Below, piece by piece: positions 28,481-38,565 of a DNA stretch of 64,000 nucleotides. The notes under the pieces are model-generated. The model did no database searches. It was given only the letters and a program-made list of their open reading frames with translations, and had not been told where the DNA came from. Numbering within the stretch: the first letter of the stretch is position 1; the number at the start of each line of letters is the position of its first letter. The stretch comes from Gammaproteobacteria bacterium (lineage in GTDB: Bacteria > Pseudomonadota > Gammaproteobacteria > Eutrophobiales > Eutrophobiaceae): contig WLWS01000007.1 in the NCBI GenBank assembly GCA_012103475.1, forward strand, positions 1 to 64,000, in the 5' to 3' direction. The position numbers and the translations under genes were made by a program.

Positions 28481-28960
28481 ATGTTATTAGATCGCTTTGA
28501 CATTGCTATTCTTCGAGAAATACAGGCGGATGGTCGAATCTCCAATCGTGATCTGGCCGAGCGTGTTGGCCTGTCTCCGGCTCCCTGTTGGAGGCGACTG
28601 CGTGGACTGGAAGAAAATCATGTAATTTCGGGCTATGCGGCCCTTCTTGACAGCGAAAAGCTGGGCCTGACCATTGTTGCCTTTGCTCACATATCACTGG
28701 AAAACCATCACGCCAGAACTGTGTCCGAATTTGACCGGGCAGTGCAGTCAAGTAATGAGGTACTGGAGTGCTACATGACGAGTGGGGAGTATGACTACAT
28801 GCTGAAAGTGCTGGCAGCGGATATGAGCCACTACGAGAAATTCCTGAGTGATGTGCTAATGCAGATACCGGCAGTCAGAAATGTCAGCACCAGTTTCGCC
28901 CTGCGTCATAAGAAGCTGACCACCGCCCTGCCGCTTTCGCAGCTGGAAAACCAGAATTAG
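28481..28960 (+). CDS. Lrp/AsnC-family regulator, divergent from the decarboxylase
   Basis: This is a 159-residue feast/famine regulator. I chose the ATG at 28481; a TTG three codons upstream is possible. The winged helix (LDRFDIAILREIQADGRISNRDLAERVGLSPAPCWRRLRGLE) is followed by an RAM ligand-binding domain with ECYMTSGEYDYMLKVLAADM and VRNVSTSFALRHKK. The 140-base gap to the decarboxylase is very AT-rich with several TTTA/TAAA runs, typical of Lrp target regions. It probably senses an amino acid and controls the decarboxylase. There is no clear Shine-Dalgarno sequence. The stop overlaps the convergent DyP gene by four bases. Confidence 0.88.
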   Translation: MLLDRFDIAILREIQADGRISNRDLAERVGLSPAPCWRRLRGLEENHVISGYAALLDSEKLGLTIVAFAHISLENHHARTVSEFDRAVQSSNEVLECYMTSGEYDYMLKVLAADMSHYEKFLSDVLMQIPAVRNVSTSFALRHKKLTTALPLSQLENQN

Positions 28961-29841
28961 AGTTTCAAGGCGCGAAGATCCAGTTGTCCGTCCTTCACAG
29001 GTGGGCACCAGAAGTAATTACCACTGATGGCCTGCGACATACGAAATATAGCGTCGACAATACCATCGTCCTTTCCCAGCATTCTGTTCAACAACGCTTC
29101 AAAAGCATCAAAAGATTTACCAAAAGCAACAAACACCAATCCCTCTCCACTTTCATCAGCCCAGGGCATTGAACGTCGTAAGACAAAGGCCTCAGGTTCA
29201 AAATCTTCCTGTGCAGTGCGCTTTACGTGAGCAGATTCGGGGGCATCTTCAATTTCTTCATTATCACTCAATCGACGTCCAATCATGTGATCCCGCTCTT
29301 CGTCTTCCATGGAATCAACATAATCAAGATCGTGTAACCATTGCTGCACAGCCACCAGAGAACTTCCATCAAGACCCTCAGCCTGTCCCGTCATTAATGC
29401 AGCGGCGAGCGCATCATTACCCTTCGGGTTCTCGGTACCATCTTCATAACCACTCAGATCGCGACTGTCTCGATACTGAAATGCATCGATTATTTTGACC
29501 AGTTCAAAATCTGGACTTAACAAACTCTCGATAGTCCTTGATGCATGCACCAGTTCGCCACGATCTTCACCTCGTATCCAGCACCAGATTGCCGCCGGGG
29601 TTGAAGGCACATCGATACCTGCCACACTGTGTGCGGGAAAACTATGCATACCGGGAATATCTGCCCCCAGGTATTTAAGTAATGACTCGCCGATTCCCAC
29701 CACGCAGTTACTGCCATCCACTACGCCGGCAAGATCTTTCAACGATTGCCTCGGTTCCGTGTCCGGACGCAGAGATAAAATCATGTAACGAGCCAGACGG
29801 GGTGCCGGTTCAGTAATACCCTGTTGATGATTTTCGGTCAT
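28957..29841 (-). CDS. Dye-decolorizing (DyP-type) haem peroxidase
   Basis: This 294-residue protein has the DyP hallmark GxxDG as LSGYEDGTENPKG, the haem-binding histidine region SAHVKRTAQ, and FVLRRSMPWADESGEGLVFVAF. It lacks a signal peptide, so it is a cytoplasmic or encapsulated P-type DyP of the YfeX-like group. It uses H2O2 to oxidise dyes, phenols or porphyrin-like substrates; the natural substrate is unknown. An inositol-phosphatase-family gene lies 27 bases upstream on the same strand, so they may be co-transcribed. No encapsulin gene is nearby. Confidence 0.92.
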   Translation of the reverse strand: MTENHQQGITEPAPRLARYMILSLRPDTEPRQSLKDLAGVVDGSNCVVGIGESLLKYLGADIPGMHSFPAHSVAGIDVPSTPAAIWCWIRGEDRGELVHASRTIESLLSPDFELVKIIDAFQYRDSRDLSGYEDGTENPKGNDALAAALMTGQAEGLDGSSLVAVQQWLHDLDYVDSMEDEERDHMIGRRLSDNEEIEDAPESAHVKRTAQEDFEPEAFVLRRSMPWADESGEGLVFVAFGKSFDAFEALLNRMLGKDDGIVDAIFRMSQAISGNYFWCPPVKDGQLDLRALKL

Positions 29842-29868
29842 AATTTTAATCCTTTCTTTTAGTCACTC

Positions 29869-30666
29869 TCAGGCTGATAAAAATTTCAGGGCCTGCTCAT
29901 GCAATGCTGGTGTAGCCGCAGCAACTACATCGCCGCCCATAGCCACACTATCCCCCTGCCAGTTGCTGACAACACCGCCAGCCGCTTCGACGATTGGGAT
30001 CAGAGCCATGATGTCAAAAGATTTAAGCGAAGACTCTACAATCAGGTCAACGAATCCATGGGCAAGCATGCCATAACCGTAACAATCCGTGCCGAAACGT
30101 GAAAAGCGACAGCTCTCGGCTATTCTGACGAAACGATCCAGAGCCTTACCAGTGTGAAACATTGACAGATGAGTACAACACAAAACAGCGTCTGATATTT
30201 TTTCAGTCTCACTGCATTTAATCTGTTTCTTACCCTGATTATTGATGAGAAAAGCCCCTGTTTCACTACCCACGAAAGTTTCATTCAGGAAGGGCTGGTT
30301 CATCACCCCAGCGACACAGAGATCATTTTCCATTACTCCGACAAGTGTTCCCCACATCGGAGAACCGGCGACGAAACCTCGGGTTCCATCAATAGGATCA
30401 ATGAACCATTTAAAGGGCTCAGAACCTCTGGTTTCTCCTTCCTCTTCACCGACTATCGAGTGACCGGGGTATTTTGCACTGATTTTATCCCGCAAAAACG
30501 CCTCAATCTCAGTATCGGCAAGCGTAACGGGGTCAAACTTGCCATCACTTTGCTTGTTTTCGACCTTCAGATCGGAACGGAAATACTTCAGGGCGATTTC
30601 ACCCGAGTCGCGCGCTATATCCGTTACAAAGTCAGTCAGTAACTGGATTTCTTCTTCTCTAGACAT
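29869..30666 (-). CDS. Inositol-monophosphatase-family phosphatase (HisN-like)
   Basis: This 265-residue metal-dependent phosphatase has the family motifs IVGEEEGETRG (metal-binding Glu), WFIDPIDGTRGFVAGSPMWG (DPIDGT) and the C-terminal VEAAGGVVSNWQG. The GTRGFVAG variant is common in histidinol-phosphate phosphatases of the HisN type. It is not next to other his genes, so the histidinol role is only likely. It begins 79 bases from a divergent MFS pump. Confidence 0.85.
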   Translation of the reverse strand: MSREEEIQLLTDFVTDIARDSGEIALKYFRSDLKVENKQSDGKFDPVTLADTEIEAFLRDKISAKYPGHSIVGEEEGETRGSEPFKWFIDPIDGTRGFVAGSPMWGTLVGVMENDLCVAGVMNQPFLNETFVGSETGAFLINNQGKKQIKCSETEKISDAVLCCTHLSMFHTGKALDRFVRIAESCRFSRFGTDCYGYGMLAHGFVDLIVESSLKSFDIMALIPIVEAAGGVVSNWQGDSVAMGGDVVAAATPALHEQALKFLSA

Positions 30667-30745
30667 ATGTATTAATCCCTGCGAAGCTCCTCACCCGGAG
30701 CAATCTGGTTTTTATTATTTTCTGCCGCCATTGTAAACCATACTT

Positions 30746-31933
30746 ATGAATAAAAGAATTATCGTTTTTGTTCTTGTCCTCGCCTCGTCACTAACAATGA
30801 TGTCGACGGACATTTACGCTCCCAGCCTTGCCCATCTTCCGGATTTCTTCTCAACTTCCGCAGAAAATATCAAACTCACTATGAGTCTGAATGCGGCAGC
30901 TTATGCACTTGCCACACTTTTTCATGGTCCCCTGTCAGAGCGTTTCGGTAGAAAGCCGGTATTGCTATGGGGCATGATTGGTTTCACTTTTTTCAGCCTT
31001 TGTTGCGCAATGGCACAAACAGTTGAGCAGCTTATTGTGGCCAGAGTCTTTCAGGGAATTAGTGCAGCCGTGGAAGGCGTTCTTGTACTCGCCATCATTC
31101 GCGATCTGTTCGATGAAATCGAACAGGTTAAAGTCATTGGCTTATATGGTGTGGCCAGCTGCGTATCTCCCGCGGCGGCGCCGATAATCGGCGGCTATGT
31201 CCATGTTCTGTTCGGCTGGCGCATGAATTTCCACCTGCTTTTTATCTGTGGCCTCCTCGTTACTGCGGCTGTCTGGTATTTTCTCGAAGAATCGTCAAAG
31301 AAGAATGTCGCCTCACTTTCACCCAAAGCCATACTGTCGGACTACTGGGGTCTGCTATGCAACGGTCTCTATATGAAATACTGCATCATCGCCGGTTCCA
31401 GCCTTGGGGTATTTTTCGCCTTTATAACCGCCGGTCCTTTTATTCTGATCAATAATCATGGCCTGGCGACCGAACACTTCGGGTATTTTCAGGCCATTAT
31501 GGTAGCGGGTTTTGCTCTGGGCGCGTTTTATGCCAACTACATGGTAAAGAAAATCGGAATTAAAGCCATTATGAACACAGGTTTTGCCATTCTGGTTGTT
31601 GGTGCCATCATAATTCTGGGGCTTACCTACAACGCAAACGACGGTATCGTCAGTCTGGCAATTGGCATGACAATAATCGCCCTTGCCGACGGCCTCATTT
31701 TTTCAACCACTCCCACTCTTGCCATGCAGGCCAGCACCAGCCGCACGGGTTCGGCAGCAGCGATGCTGGTGACTATGGAAGTCGGAACCGGGGCCCTCGC
31801 AGCATTATCGGTGGGCGTTCTTCATGATGGTAGTTCAAGACCACTTGGACTGACGGTAGCCGCCCTCGTGTTTGCCGGCTTACTAAGCTACCTCTTGAAG
31901 CAGAAAAAAGAGGAAGAGCTTTCTATTCCGTAG
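30746..31933 (+). CDS. Bcr/CflA-type MFS drug efflux transporter
   Basis: This 395-residue inner-membrane protein has about 12 helices. The N-terminus reads SSLTMMSTDIYAPSLAHLPDFF, the marker of the Bcr/CflA (DHA1) group. MFS motif A is visible as GPLSERFGRKPVLLWG between helices 2 and 3, and PIIGGYVHVLFGWRMNFHL near helix 5 is motif C-like. It exports small drugs or metabolites by proton antiport; the substrate is unknown. Its stop overlaps the convergent fadE stop by 11 bases. Confidence 0.9.
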   Translation: MNKRIIVFVLVLASSLTMMSTDIYAPSLAHLPDFFSTSAENIKLTMSLNAAAYALATLFHGPLSERFGRKPVLLWGMIGFTFFSLCCAMAQTVEQLIVARVFQGISAAVEGVLVLAIIRDLFDEIEQVKVIGLYGVASCVSPAAAPIIGGYVHVLFGWRMNFHLLFICGLLVTAAVWYFLEESSKKNVASLSPKAILSDYWGLLCNGLYMKYCIIAGSSLGVFFAFITAGPFILINNHGLATEHFGYFQAIMVAGFALGAFYANYMVKKIGIKAIMNTGFAILVVGAIIILGLTYNANDGIVSLAIGMTIIALADGLIFSTTPTLAMQASTSRTGSAAAMLVTMEVGTGALAALSVGVLHDGSSRPLGLTVAALVFAGLLSYLLKQKKEEELSIP

Positions 31934-34451
31934 TTTCCAGAGTATCCGGCTTTGATTTCGTCTTGCGACTGACTTTCTTTGCTTTCGCTTTCTTTTTCTT
32001 TGCGGTGGTTTTCTTTACAACTATCGATCTGGCAAAAGCCTCATAAGCAAATTCGTCAACATGAATAATAGACATGATCAATTTGTCATAATCGCGCATT
32101 GTCTGTGCTTCCTCGTCACTCAAGACACCTGCTGCAGCACCGGCTTCTATCAGTTCAAGACCGAGCAGAGCCGGTAGTTGTTCGCTTTTCACTGCCTGTT
32201 TCAATTTTGCTTCAAGCGGTACTACCTGATCCGCCATTATCATTGCCTCATTCAGGTTCTTCAGCGGATGTAAATCAGACTCTTCACTGAACACACCCTC
32301 TATCAGACGCTGACGCGTAGGCGTGTCATGAATCAATAAACCGGCTATCTGTCGTTCCAGTTCATCAGAGGGTTTGTCAAAATGCTGACCAAAAGGAAAT
32401 ACTGTCAGGCGCATTTTCATGGCGATCAAACGATTCGGGAAGTTCTGCAGGATTTCATGCATGGCTTGTTGATACTCATGAAACAGGTACTGACAAGACC
32501 ACTCTACCAGAGGTTTATCTGCTTGCGGGCTACCCTCATCTTCGTAGTGCTTTAAGACCATGCTGGCCAGATAAAGCGTACTCAATAGATCGCCGAGCCT
32601 GGCAGATATCATTTCTCGTCGCTTCAAACCTGATTGCATAATCAACATGGCAACATCCGTAATCATGGCAAAACCGGCACTTAATCTATGCAGATGCTGG
32701 TAATAACGTTTTAGCGGTGAGTACAAAGGAGCGTCAGCGAACATGGATGAAGTCAGCCCGAATACGAGTGCCTTGGCACCGTTATTATAGGTATAGCCGA
32801 TATGCTCAAACAGCAGAGCATCGAATTTCTTCGCGGCTTCCTTCTCATTAACTTCCGCGACCAGTTCCATCTCTTTTAGCACGTAGGGGTGGCTTCGTAT
32901 TGCACCCTGTCCGAAGATCATCAGATTGCGCGTCATGATGTTCGCGCCTTCCACTGTTATTGCGACCGGAATCGACTCATACGCTATAGCGAGGTAATTT
33001 TTCGGCCCCTTCATGACGGCTTTGCCGCCGTGAATATCCATCGCATCAATTAGTACCTGACGAGCCATTTCCGTGCAGTGATACTTCAAAATAGAAGCAG
33101 GAACAGCAGGTTTCTCGCCAGCCGCAACAGCTTGCGCTGTGTGCATCAGACCTGCGTCAATGATGTAGTTAAAGGCGGCGATTCTGGCCAGTGGCTTTTG
33201 AATACCTTCAAACTCACCAATTGGCAGGCCGAACTGTTTGCGAATGCGTGCATAGGCGCTGGTCGACGCCAGTGCGTATTTGGCCGCACCATTGGCACCG
33301 GAAGGTAAGCTGATAACCCGTCCTGTGGAGAGACAATTAACCAGCATGCGCCAACCCTTACCTGCCATGTCTTTGCCACCAATAATGGCTTCAAGAGGAA
33401 CGAACACATCCTTACCCCTCACCGGCCCGTTTATAAAAGGATCGCCAATTGGTAGATGACGATTGCCTATTTCCAGACCGTCAGTATCACGTGGTATCAA
33501 AGCACAGGTAATACCGTAATCATCGACGTCGCCGATTAGGTGTTCAGGATCCTGTAGTCGAAATGCCAGACCAACGAGAGTCGCAATGGGCGCAAGTGTG
33601 ATATAGCGCTTGTCAAAATTAAGACGCATACCAAGTACTTCCTTACCCTGATACTCACCTTTACAGACAAGGCCGGTATCGGTCAGAGAGGTAGCATCAG
33701 AGCCAGCTAGCGGCGCTGTTAAAGCAAAACAGGGGACTTCTTCTCCTTTTGCCAGACGCGGAAGATAATATTCCTTTTGTTCCTCTGTACCATATTTAAT
33801 TAACAATTCGCCCGGTCCGAGAGAATTGGGCACGCCGATAAAAGTAGCGACGACGGAACCACAGGCGGATAGTTTTGTGAGTACTTTGGCCTGCGCCACA
33901 GCAGATAGATCAAGGCCTCCATACTCTTTCGGAATGATCATGCCCAGAAATCTTTCGTCCTTGATGTACTGCATAACATCAGTCGGTATGTCTGCCTTGG
34001 TATGATGAATATCCCAGCTGTCGACCATGTGACAGAGCTTGTTTACCGGGCCGTCAAGAAAGGCCTGTTCAGTTTCACTGAGTTCGGGTTTACCCGATGT
34101 CAGCAGCTTGTTCCAATCGGGACTACCGGTAAATATTTCTCCTTCCCACCAGACCGTCCCGGCGTCTATCGCTTCACGTTCTGTTTCCGATATTGGCGGC
34201 AGGGCAGATTTATACCAGGAAAAAAGAGGCTTACTGATTTTATCCTGACGAAAACTGTCGATGGATAACAGGGCAAGAACCACACTTATGAGAAGCAGAA
34301 TCAGAGTCCAGAACAGAGAGCCGCTACCGAATAAGAGGTAAAAGAACAACAGTGCAACAGACGACACAGCGGCCGTTTTCAGGCTTGCCTTTTTAAAAGC
34401 AAGTGTGACAGCTGCTACCAGGTAGATTACAAGGACGCTAAGTCCGCTCAT
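31923..34451 (-). CDS. fadE: Acyl-CoA dehydrogenase, FadE type
   Basis: FadE performs the first step of fatty-acid beta-oxidation. The 842 residues start with two or three hydrophobic segments (about residues 1-70) that anchor it to the membrane, as in E. coli FadE (814). The dehydrogenase core includes PKEYGGLDLSAVAQAKV, FALTAPLAGSDATSL and GANIMTRNLMIFGQGA. The C-terminus ends in a lysine-rich tail (KKTTAKKKKAKAKK) that is longer than usual. It lies 83 bases downstream of the fadB/J-like gene on the same strand, consistent with a shared pathway. Confidence 0.94.
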   Translation of the reverse strand: MSGLSVLVIYLVAAVTLAFKKASLKTAAVSSVALLFFYLLFGSGSLFWTLILLLISVVLALLSIDSFRQDKISKPLFSWYKSALPPISETEREAIDAGTVWWEGEIFTGSPDWNKLLTSGKPELSETEQAFLDGPVNKLCHMVDSWDIHHTKADIPTDVMQYIKDERFLGMIIPKEYGGLDLSAVAQAKVLTKLSACGSVVATFIGVPNSLGPGELLIKYGTEEQKEYYLPRLAKGEEVPCFALTAPLAGSDATSLTDTGLVCKGEYQGKEVLGMRLNFDKRYITLAPIATLVGLAFRLQDPEHLIGDVDDYGITCALIPRDTDGLEIGNRHLPIGDPFINGPVRGKDVFVPLEAIIGGKDMAGKGWRMLVNCLSTGRVISLPSGANGAAKYALASTSAYARIRKQFGLPIGEFEGIQKPLARIAAFNYIIDAGLMHTAQAVAAGEKPAVPASILKYHCTEMARQVLIDAMDIHGGKAVMKGPKNYLAIAYESIPVAITVEGANIMTRNLMIFGQGAIRSHPYVLKEMELVAEVNEKEAAKKFDALLFEHIGYTYNNGAKALVFGLTSSMFADAPLYSPLKRYYQHLHRLSAGFAMITDVAMLIMQSGLKRREMISARLGDLLSTLYLASMVLKHYEDEGSPQADKPLVEWSCQYLFHEYQQAMHEILQNFPNRLIAMKMRLTVFPFGQHFDKPSDELERQIAGLLIHDTPTRQRLIEGVFSEESDLHPLKNLNEAMIMADQVVPLEAKLKQAVKSEQLPALLGLELIEAGAAAGVLSDEEAQTMRDYDKLIMSIIHVDEFAYEAFARSIVVKKTTAKKKKAKAKKVSRKTKSKPDTLETTE

Positions 34452-34534
34452 TGGCTTTTCCCTATTTCAAATTTTTCACGTCTTATTTAATAGTGTAGAC
34501 AATTTCTGCTGGAAAAAATCCCTGAACTGCTTTT

Positions 34535-36625
34535 TTACTTCTTCCATTCAGAAAAAGTTTTGCCTTCTTTCGCTAGCTGTTCAAGCAGAGGTGCCGGAGT
34601 CCAGTACAAATCACCATAACGCTCACGATACTTATTGATAGCCTGATACACATTATCAAGACCAAGGGTATCTGCGTAGATCATCGGACCGCCTCGAAAG
34701 CGGGGCATGCCGTAACCATTCGCAAACACCACATCAATATCGCTGGATCGCTGGGCTATACCTTCTTCAAGAACCAGAGCCCCTTCATTAATCATCGCGC
34801 ACATCATGCGCTCCATGATTTCTTCATCACTAACTTCGCGTGCCTCAATACCAAGTGCTTTGGCTTCCCTGGCTGCAATCTCAGAGACTTCCTCATCGGC
34901 TACGGCCTTGCGTCCTTCGTAGATATACATACCGCGACCGGTCTTCTGCCCGTAGCGCTCCATCTCGCAAAGAACACTGCATACGCGGTAGTAAGCTGGA
35001 TCGTCAGGACGATCTGCCCATTCAGAGTTGAGCTTGTTAAAAACGTCAAGACCGGACAAATCGACCACGCTATTCGGCCCCATCGCCATACCCCAGTCAA
35101 AGGCTACTTTATCAATACGTTCAGCTGAGACTCCTTCAAGAAGCATTAGCTGTGCCTCACGTACGTAAGGAAAAAACATTCTGTTGCCAACAAAGCCGAA
35201 ACATACGCCAACGAGTACGCCGATTTTGCGTATCGCTTTGGCCATGGCCATCGTCGTCGCAATCACATCCCTGGCTGTCTTCGCACCACGTACAATCTCC
35301 AACAGTCTCATAACATTGGCCGGAGCAAAGAAATGCAGACCGATAACATCTTCCGGTCTGGCAGTAACTTCGGCGATTTCATTGAGATCAAGTGATGATG
35401 TATTGCTGGCCAGAATCGCACCCTGCTTACAGACTTTGTCGAGTTCCGCGAAGACTTCCTTTTTCACGGCCATGTTCTCAAACACGGCTTCGATGACGAG
35501 ATCCGCTTCAGATAGATCGGCATAACTGGTTGTCGGTTTGATCAGGGCCATCGTCTCTTCGAGCTGGTCTTCGTTCATTCGACCCTTTTTAACCATCCCC
35601 TCGTAATTCTTGCGAATAATTGCAAGACCACGTTCGAGTCCTTCCTGGCTCACTTCCAGCAGCGTGACAGGTAAACCAATCGCAAGAAAATTCATGGTTA
35701 TACCGCCACCCATGGTACCGGCACCAATCACCGCAACACTGTTGATATCACGTTTTGGCGTATCCTTCGGCACATCAGTAATCTTTGCTACTTCGCGTTC
35801 TGCAAAAAATAAATGACGTTGTGCCTGAGAATGCGTTGATTCTCTGCATTCAGTAAACAAGTCTCTTTCAACTTTGAGTGCATCCTCATAAGACTTCGAC
35901 ACAGCAGCTTCCGCGCATTTAACAATCTGCTCCGGCGCAAAAAACCCGCGTGTCTGTTTTTGCATTTGTTGCCGGTAGTCGTTAAAGAATTCATCATTAA
36001 TACCTTCTTTATCAACGTCCATTTTGCTGAGTTGTCTGACTGATGAATTTTCCTTCAACAGGCTAGCCGCATAGGCCAATGCGCCTTCACGAAGATCACC
36101 TTCGATAATCTCATCGATAACACCACTTTCTTTAGCCTCAGCAGCTGAGATCGGTTTGCCGGAGATCATCATATCCAGAGCTTTCTTTACTCCGGTCAGA
36201 CGCGGCAGGCGTTGCGTCCCGGAAGCACCCGATAATAATCCCAGAGTCACTTCGGGTAAACCGACTTTGGCGCTGGCAACAGCGCAGCGATAATGACAGG
36301 CCATCGCGGTTTCAAGTCCGCCGCCAAGAGCTGTGCCATGTATTGCGGCGACAATTACTTTTGGGCAATCTTCAATTCTTTGTACCAGATCAGGTAACCA
36401 GGGATCCTTCGGCGGAGCATTGAATTCAGAAATGTCTGCGCCAGCAATAAAAGTTCTGCCCGCACAAATAAGAACAGCGGCCGTAGCCGCTGTATCTTTT
36501 TCAAACTGTTCTATCGCATCCCAGGTGCCCTGCCGGACCAGATAGCCCATGGCGTTAACAGGTGGGCTATCGATAGTAATGACAGCAATGTTATTTTCTA
36601 CTTCGTAATTGACGACCTTGGACAC
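34535..36625 (-). CDS. Bifunctional enoyl-CoA hydratase / 3-hydroxyacyl-CoA dehydrogenase
   Basis: This enzyme carries the second and third steps of beta-oxidation. I chose the GTG at 36625 (696 residues) because GAGGAG sits 7 bases before it and the family N-terminus aligns (SKVVNYEVENNIAVITIDSPPVNAM); upstream in-frame codons extend to 36742. Residues ~1-190 are the crotonase part (AGRTFIAGADISEF, GTALGGGLETAMACHY). The NAD domain begins at VAVIGAGTMGGGITMNFLA. The C-terminal 3HCDH domains include LHFFAPANVMRLLEIV and GFVGNRMFFPYVREA. It forms a pair with fadE downstream; no thiolase is adjacent. Confidence 0.92.
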   Translation of the reverse strand: MSKVVNYEVENNIAVITIDSPPVNAMGYLVRQGTWDAIEQFEKDTAATAAVLICAGRTFIAGADISEFNAPPKDPWLPDLVQRIEDCPKVIVAAIHGTALGGGLETAMACHYRCAVASAKVGLPEVTLGLLSGASGTQRLPRLTGVKKALDMMISGKPISAAEAKESGVIDEIIEGDLREGALAYAASLLKENSSVRQLSKMDVDKEGINDEFFNDYRQQMQKQTRGFFAPEQIVKCAEAAVSKSYEDALKVERDLFTECRESTHSQAQRHLFFAEREVAKITDVPKDTPKRDINSVAVIGAGTMGGGITMNFLAIGLPVTLLEVSQEGLERGLAIIRKNYEGMVKKGRMNEDQLEETMALIKPTTSYADLSEADLVIEAVFENMAVKKEVFAELDKVCKQGAILASNTSSLDLNEIAEVTARPEDVIGLHFFAPANVMRLLEIVRGAKTARDVIATTMAMAKAIRKIGVLVGVCFGFVGNRMFFPYVREAQLMLLEGVSAERIDKVAFDWGMAMGPNSVVDLSGLDVFNKLNSEWADRPDDPAYYRVCSVLCEMERYGQKTGRGMYIYEGRKAVADEEVSEIAAREAKALGIEAREVSDEEIMERMMCAMINEGALVLEEGIAQRSSDIDVVFANGYGMPRFRGGPMIYADTLGLDNVYQAINKYRERYGDLYWTPAPLLEQLAKEGKTFSEWKK

Positions 36626-36773
36626 CAGGACACTCCTCATCTTTTTATTTTTGTATTGAATAATTGCCAGAATCTGATGCTTCGGTTCAGCCTGAAACTG
36701 GAGAGTCCGTATCCTAGTACACGCAGTTTTGCGCCGCAACAAAAGCTGTCAGGAATTGCGCTGACAGTTCCGC

Positions 36774-37241
36774 TTAGCGAACCTTGATTGGTAATTCTGC
36801 GGCTTTGGTTACGGTTCGAAGTGCGAAACTGGAACGGACTTTTGCAACACCCGGCAGTCGGGTCAAATGATGGTGATGAATTCTTTCGTAGTCAGCAGCA
36901 TCGGCAACAACGACGCGCAGGAGATAGTCGTAATCTCCCGACATCAGATAGCATTCCATGACCTCCGGTATTTGCAATACGCGTTCTTCAAAACTAACCA
37001 GTTCAGCCTGCTGTTGCTGGGCCAGGCTTATTTCGACAAAGACATTACCCGGCAATCCGACAGCACTCTGATCAACTACCATAGCGTAACGCTCAACGAC
37101 GCCGGCAGCTTCTAATAACTTCACTCGCCGCAGGCAGGCAGATTCCGACAAATTGACAGCAGCGGCCAGATTGACATTGCTAAGCCGACCATCCAGTTGC
37201 AGAGCATGCAAAATAGCACAATCTATCTTATCTATTTTCAT
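36774..37241 (-). CDS. Lrp/AsnC-family regulator, divergent from alanine dehydrogenase
   Basis: This 155-residue feast/famine regulator has a winged helix (IDKIDCAILHALQLDGRLSNVNLAAAVNLSESACLRRVKLLE) and a RAM domain with ECYLMSGDYDYLLRVVVADAADYERI and VRSSFALRTV. It is divergent from ald over a 149-base AT-rich region that holds likely Lrp sites. In many proteobacteria a divergent Lrp-type gene (AldR/BkdR-like) activates ald in response to alanine. It resembles the other regulator at 28.5 kb but is clearly a separate gene. Confidence 0.9.
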   Translation of the reverse strand: MKIDKIDCAILHALQLDGRLSNVNLAAAVNLSESACLRRVKLLEAAGVVERYAMVVDQSAVGLPGNVFVEISLAQQQQAELVSFEERVLQIPEVMECYLMSGDYDYLLRVVVADAADYERIHHHHLTRLPGVAKVRSSFALRTVTKAAELPIKVR

Positions 37242-37390
37242 ATTTAGGATTATCTTTCAATATTTTTAATTATTTGTTAATTATATGCTTTGTTTTCTTT
37301 ATTTCCTCAATTAATTAGCAAGATAATTTAATCCGGTTTTCTTTATCCTTATCGCTTCGAAACTGAGACCAATTTACGGGGAGAACAGAC

Positions 37391-38509
37391 ATGTTAGTAG
37401 GGGTTCCTAAAGAGATTAAAAACCACGAATACCGGGTTGGCATGACACCTGCCGGCGCCCGTGAACTGGTTCGTTATGGGCATGAGGTTATGGTTGAAAG
37501 CGATGCAGGAAGCGCAATCGGCATGGAGGATGAGGATTACGCGCGGGTCGGTGCGCGTATTGCCGGGACTGCGGCAGAAGTCTTCGCCGAAGCCGATATG
37601 GTAGTCAAGGTAAAAGAGCCGCAGCCAGAGGAATGTATGATGCTCAGAGAAAACCAGGTTCTGTTCACTTATCTGCATCTGGCTCCGGATCCAGAGCAAA
37701 CCAGGCTTTTAATCGACTCTGGTGTTATCGCTATTGCTTACGAAACTGTCACCGGGCCGGGTAATACCCTGCCACTGTTGGCGCCAATGAGTGAAGTTGC
37801 AGGAAGGCTTTCCATACAAGCGGGCGCTCACTCACTTGAAAAGGCACAGGGCGGTGCGGGAGTCCTGCTTGGCGGTGTGCCGGGAGTTGCGCCGGCCAAA
37901 GTACTGGTTATTGGCGGTGGTGTAGTCGGTGACAATGCGGCCTATATGGCACGCGGTATGGGCGCTGAGGTAACAATCCTTGACCGTTCTCTGCCGCGAT
38001 TGCGCGAGCTGGATTCTGAATATGGCGGAACCGTGAAATGTATCTATTCTACCGCCGAAACCATTGAAGAATATGCGCTCGCCGCGGATATGGTAGTCGG
38101 AGCGGTTCTGGTTCCGGGTGCTGCCGCACCCAAACTTCTGAGCAGAGATATTATCAGCCGTATGAAAAAAGGCTCTGTGGTTGTTGATGTGGCAATTGAT
38201 CAGGGCGGATGTTTCGATACATCAAAAGCAACCACCCATCAGGAGCCCACTTATGTGGTTGATGAAGTCGTTCACTACTGCGTTGCCAACATGCCCGGTG
38301 CTGTGGCCCGCACCTCAACCTTTGCTCTGAACAATGCGACGCTGCCATTCACACTCTCGCTTGCGAATAAGAGCCCACAGCAGGCACTGCTGGTGGATCG
38401 GGATCTGCGTAACGGTCTCAACGTATACAAAGGCAAAATTACCTGTGAAGCGGTTGCTGAAAGCCTTAACTACGATTATCTACCTGCTGGGGATGCGCTG
38501 AGCGCCTGA
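37391..38509 (+). CDS. ald: Alanine dehydrogenase
   Basis: Ald interconverts alanine and pyruvate plus ammonia with NAD. The 372 residues match the family exactly: MLVGVPKEIKNHEYRVGMTP, the catalytic lysine in VVKVKEPQPEE, the catalytic histidine in LFTYLHLAPD, the NAD motif VLVIGGGVVGDNAAYMARGMGA, and VVDVAIDQGGCFDTSKATTH. A strong GGGGAGA ribosome site lies 8 bases before the ATG. The divergent Lrp-type regulator likely controls it, and a strong terminator follows. Confidence 0.96.
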   Translation: MLVGVPKEIKNHEYRVGMTPAGARELVRYGHEVMVESDAGSAIGMEDEDYARVGARIAGTAAEVFAEADMVVKVKEPQPEECMMLRENQVLFTYLHLAPDPEQTRLLIDSGVIAIAYETVTGPGNTLPLLAPMSEVAGRLSIQAGAHSLEKAQGGAGVLLGGVPGVAPAKVLVIGGGVVGDNAAYMARGMGAEVTILDRSLPRLRELDSEYGGTVKCIYSTAETIEEYALAADMVVGAVLVPGAAAPKLLSRDIISRMKKGSVVVDVAIDQGGCFDTSKATTHQEPTYVVDEVVHYCVANMPGAVARTSTFALNNATLPFTLSLANKSPQQALLVDRDLRNGLNVYKGKITCEAVAESLNYDYLPAGDALSA

Positions 38510-38516
38510 TTAGTAT

Positions 38517-38554
38517 GAGTAAATGAAGCGGAAATTTGTCCGCTTTATTTACTT
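38517..38554. terminator. Bidirectional terminator between ald and the MaoC hydratase
   Basis: A long hairpin, with stem arms 38517-38532 and 38539-38554 and loop AATTTG, separates the convergent ald and phaJ-like genes. The arms pair over about 16 bp with two G-U wobbles. AT-rich flanks (AGTAAAT and ATTTACT) give T-runs on both strands, so it can end transcription from both sides. Confidence 0.75.
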
Positions 38555-38565
38555 CACAATGCAGC

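Noticed and set aside
37242-37390. tRNA or small RNA gene in the AT-rich gap before ald
   Set aside because: No cloverleaf or terminator structure was seen; the region fits a divergent Lrp-controlled promoter.
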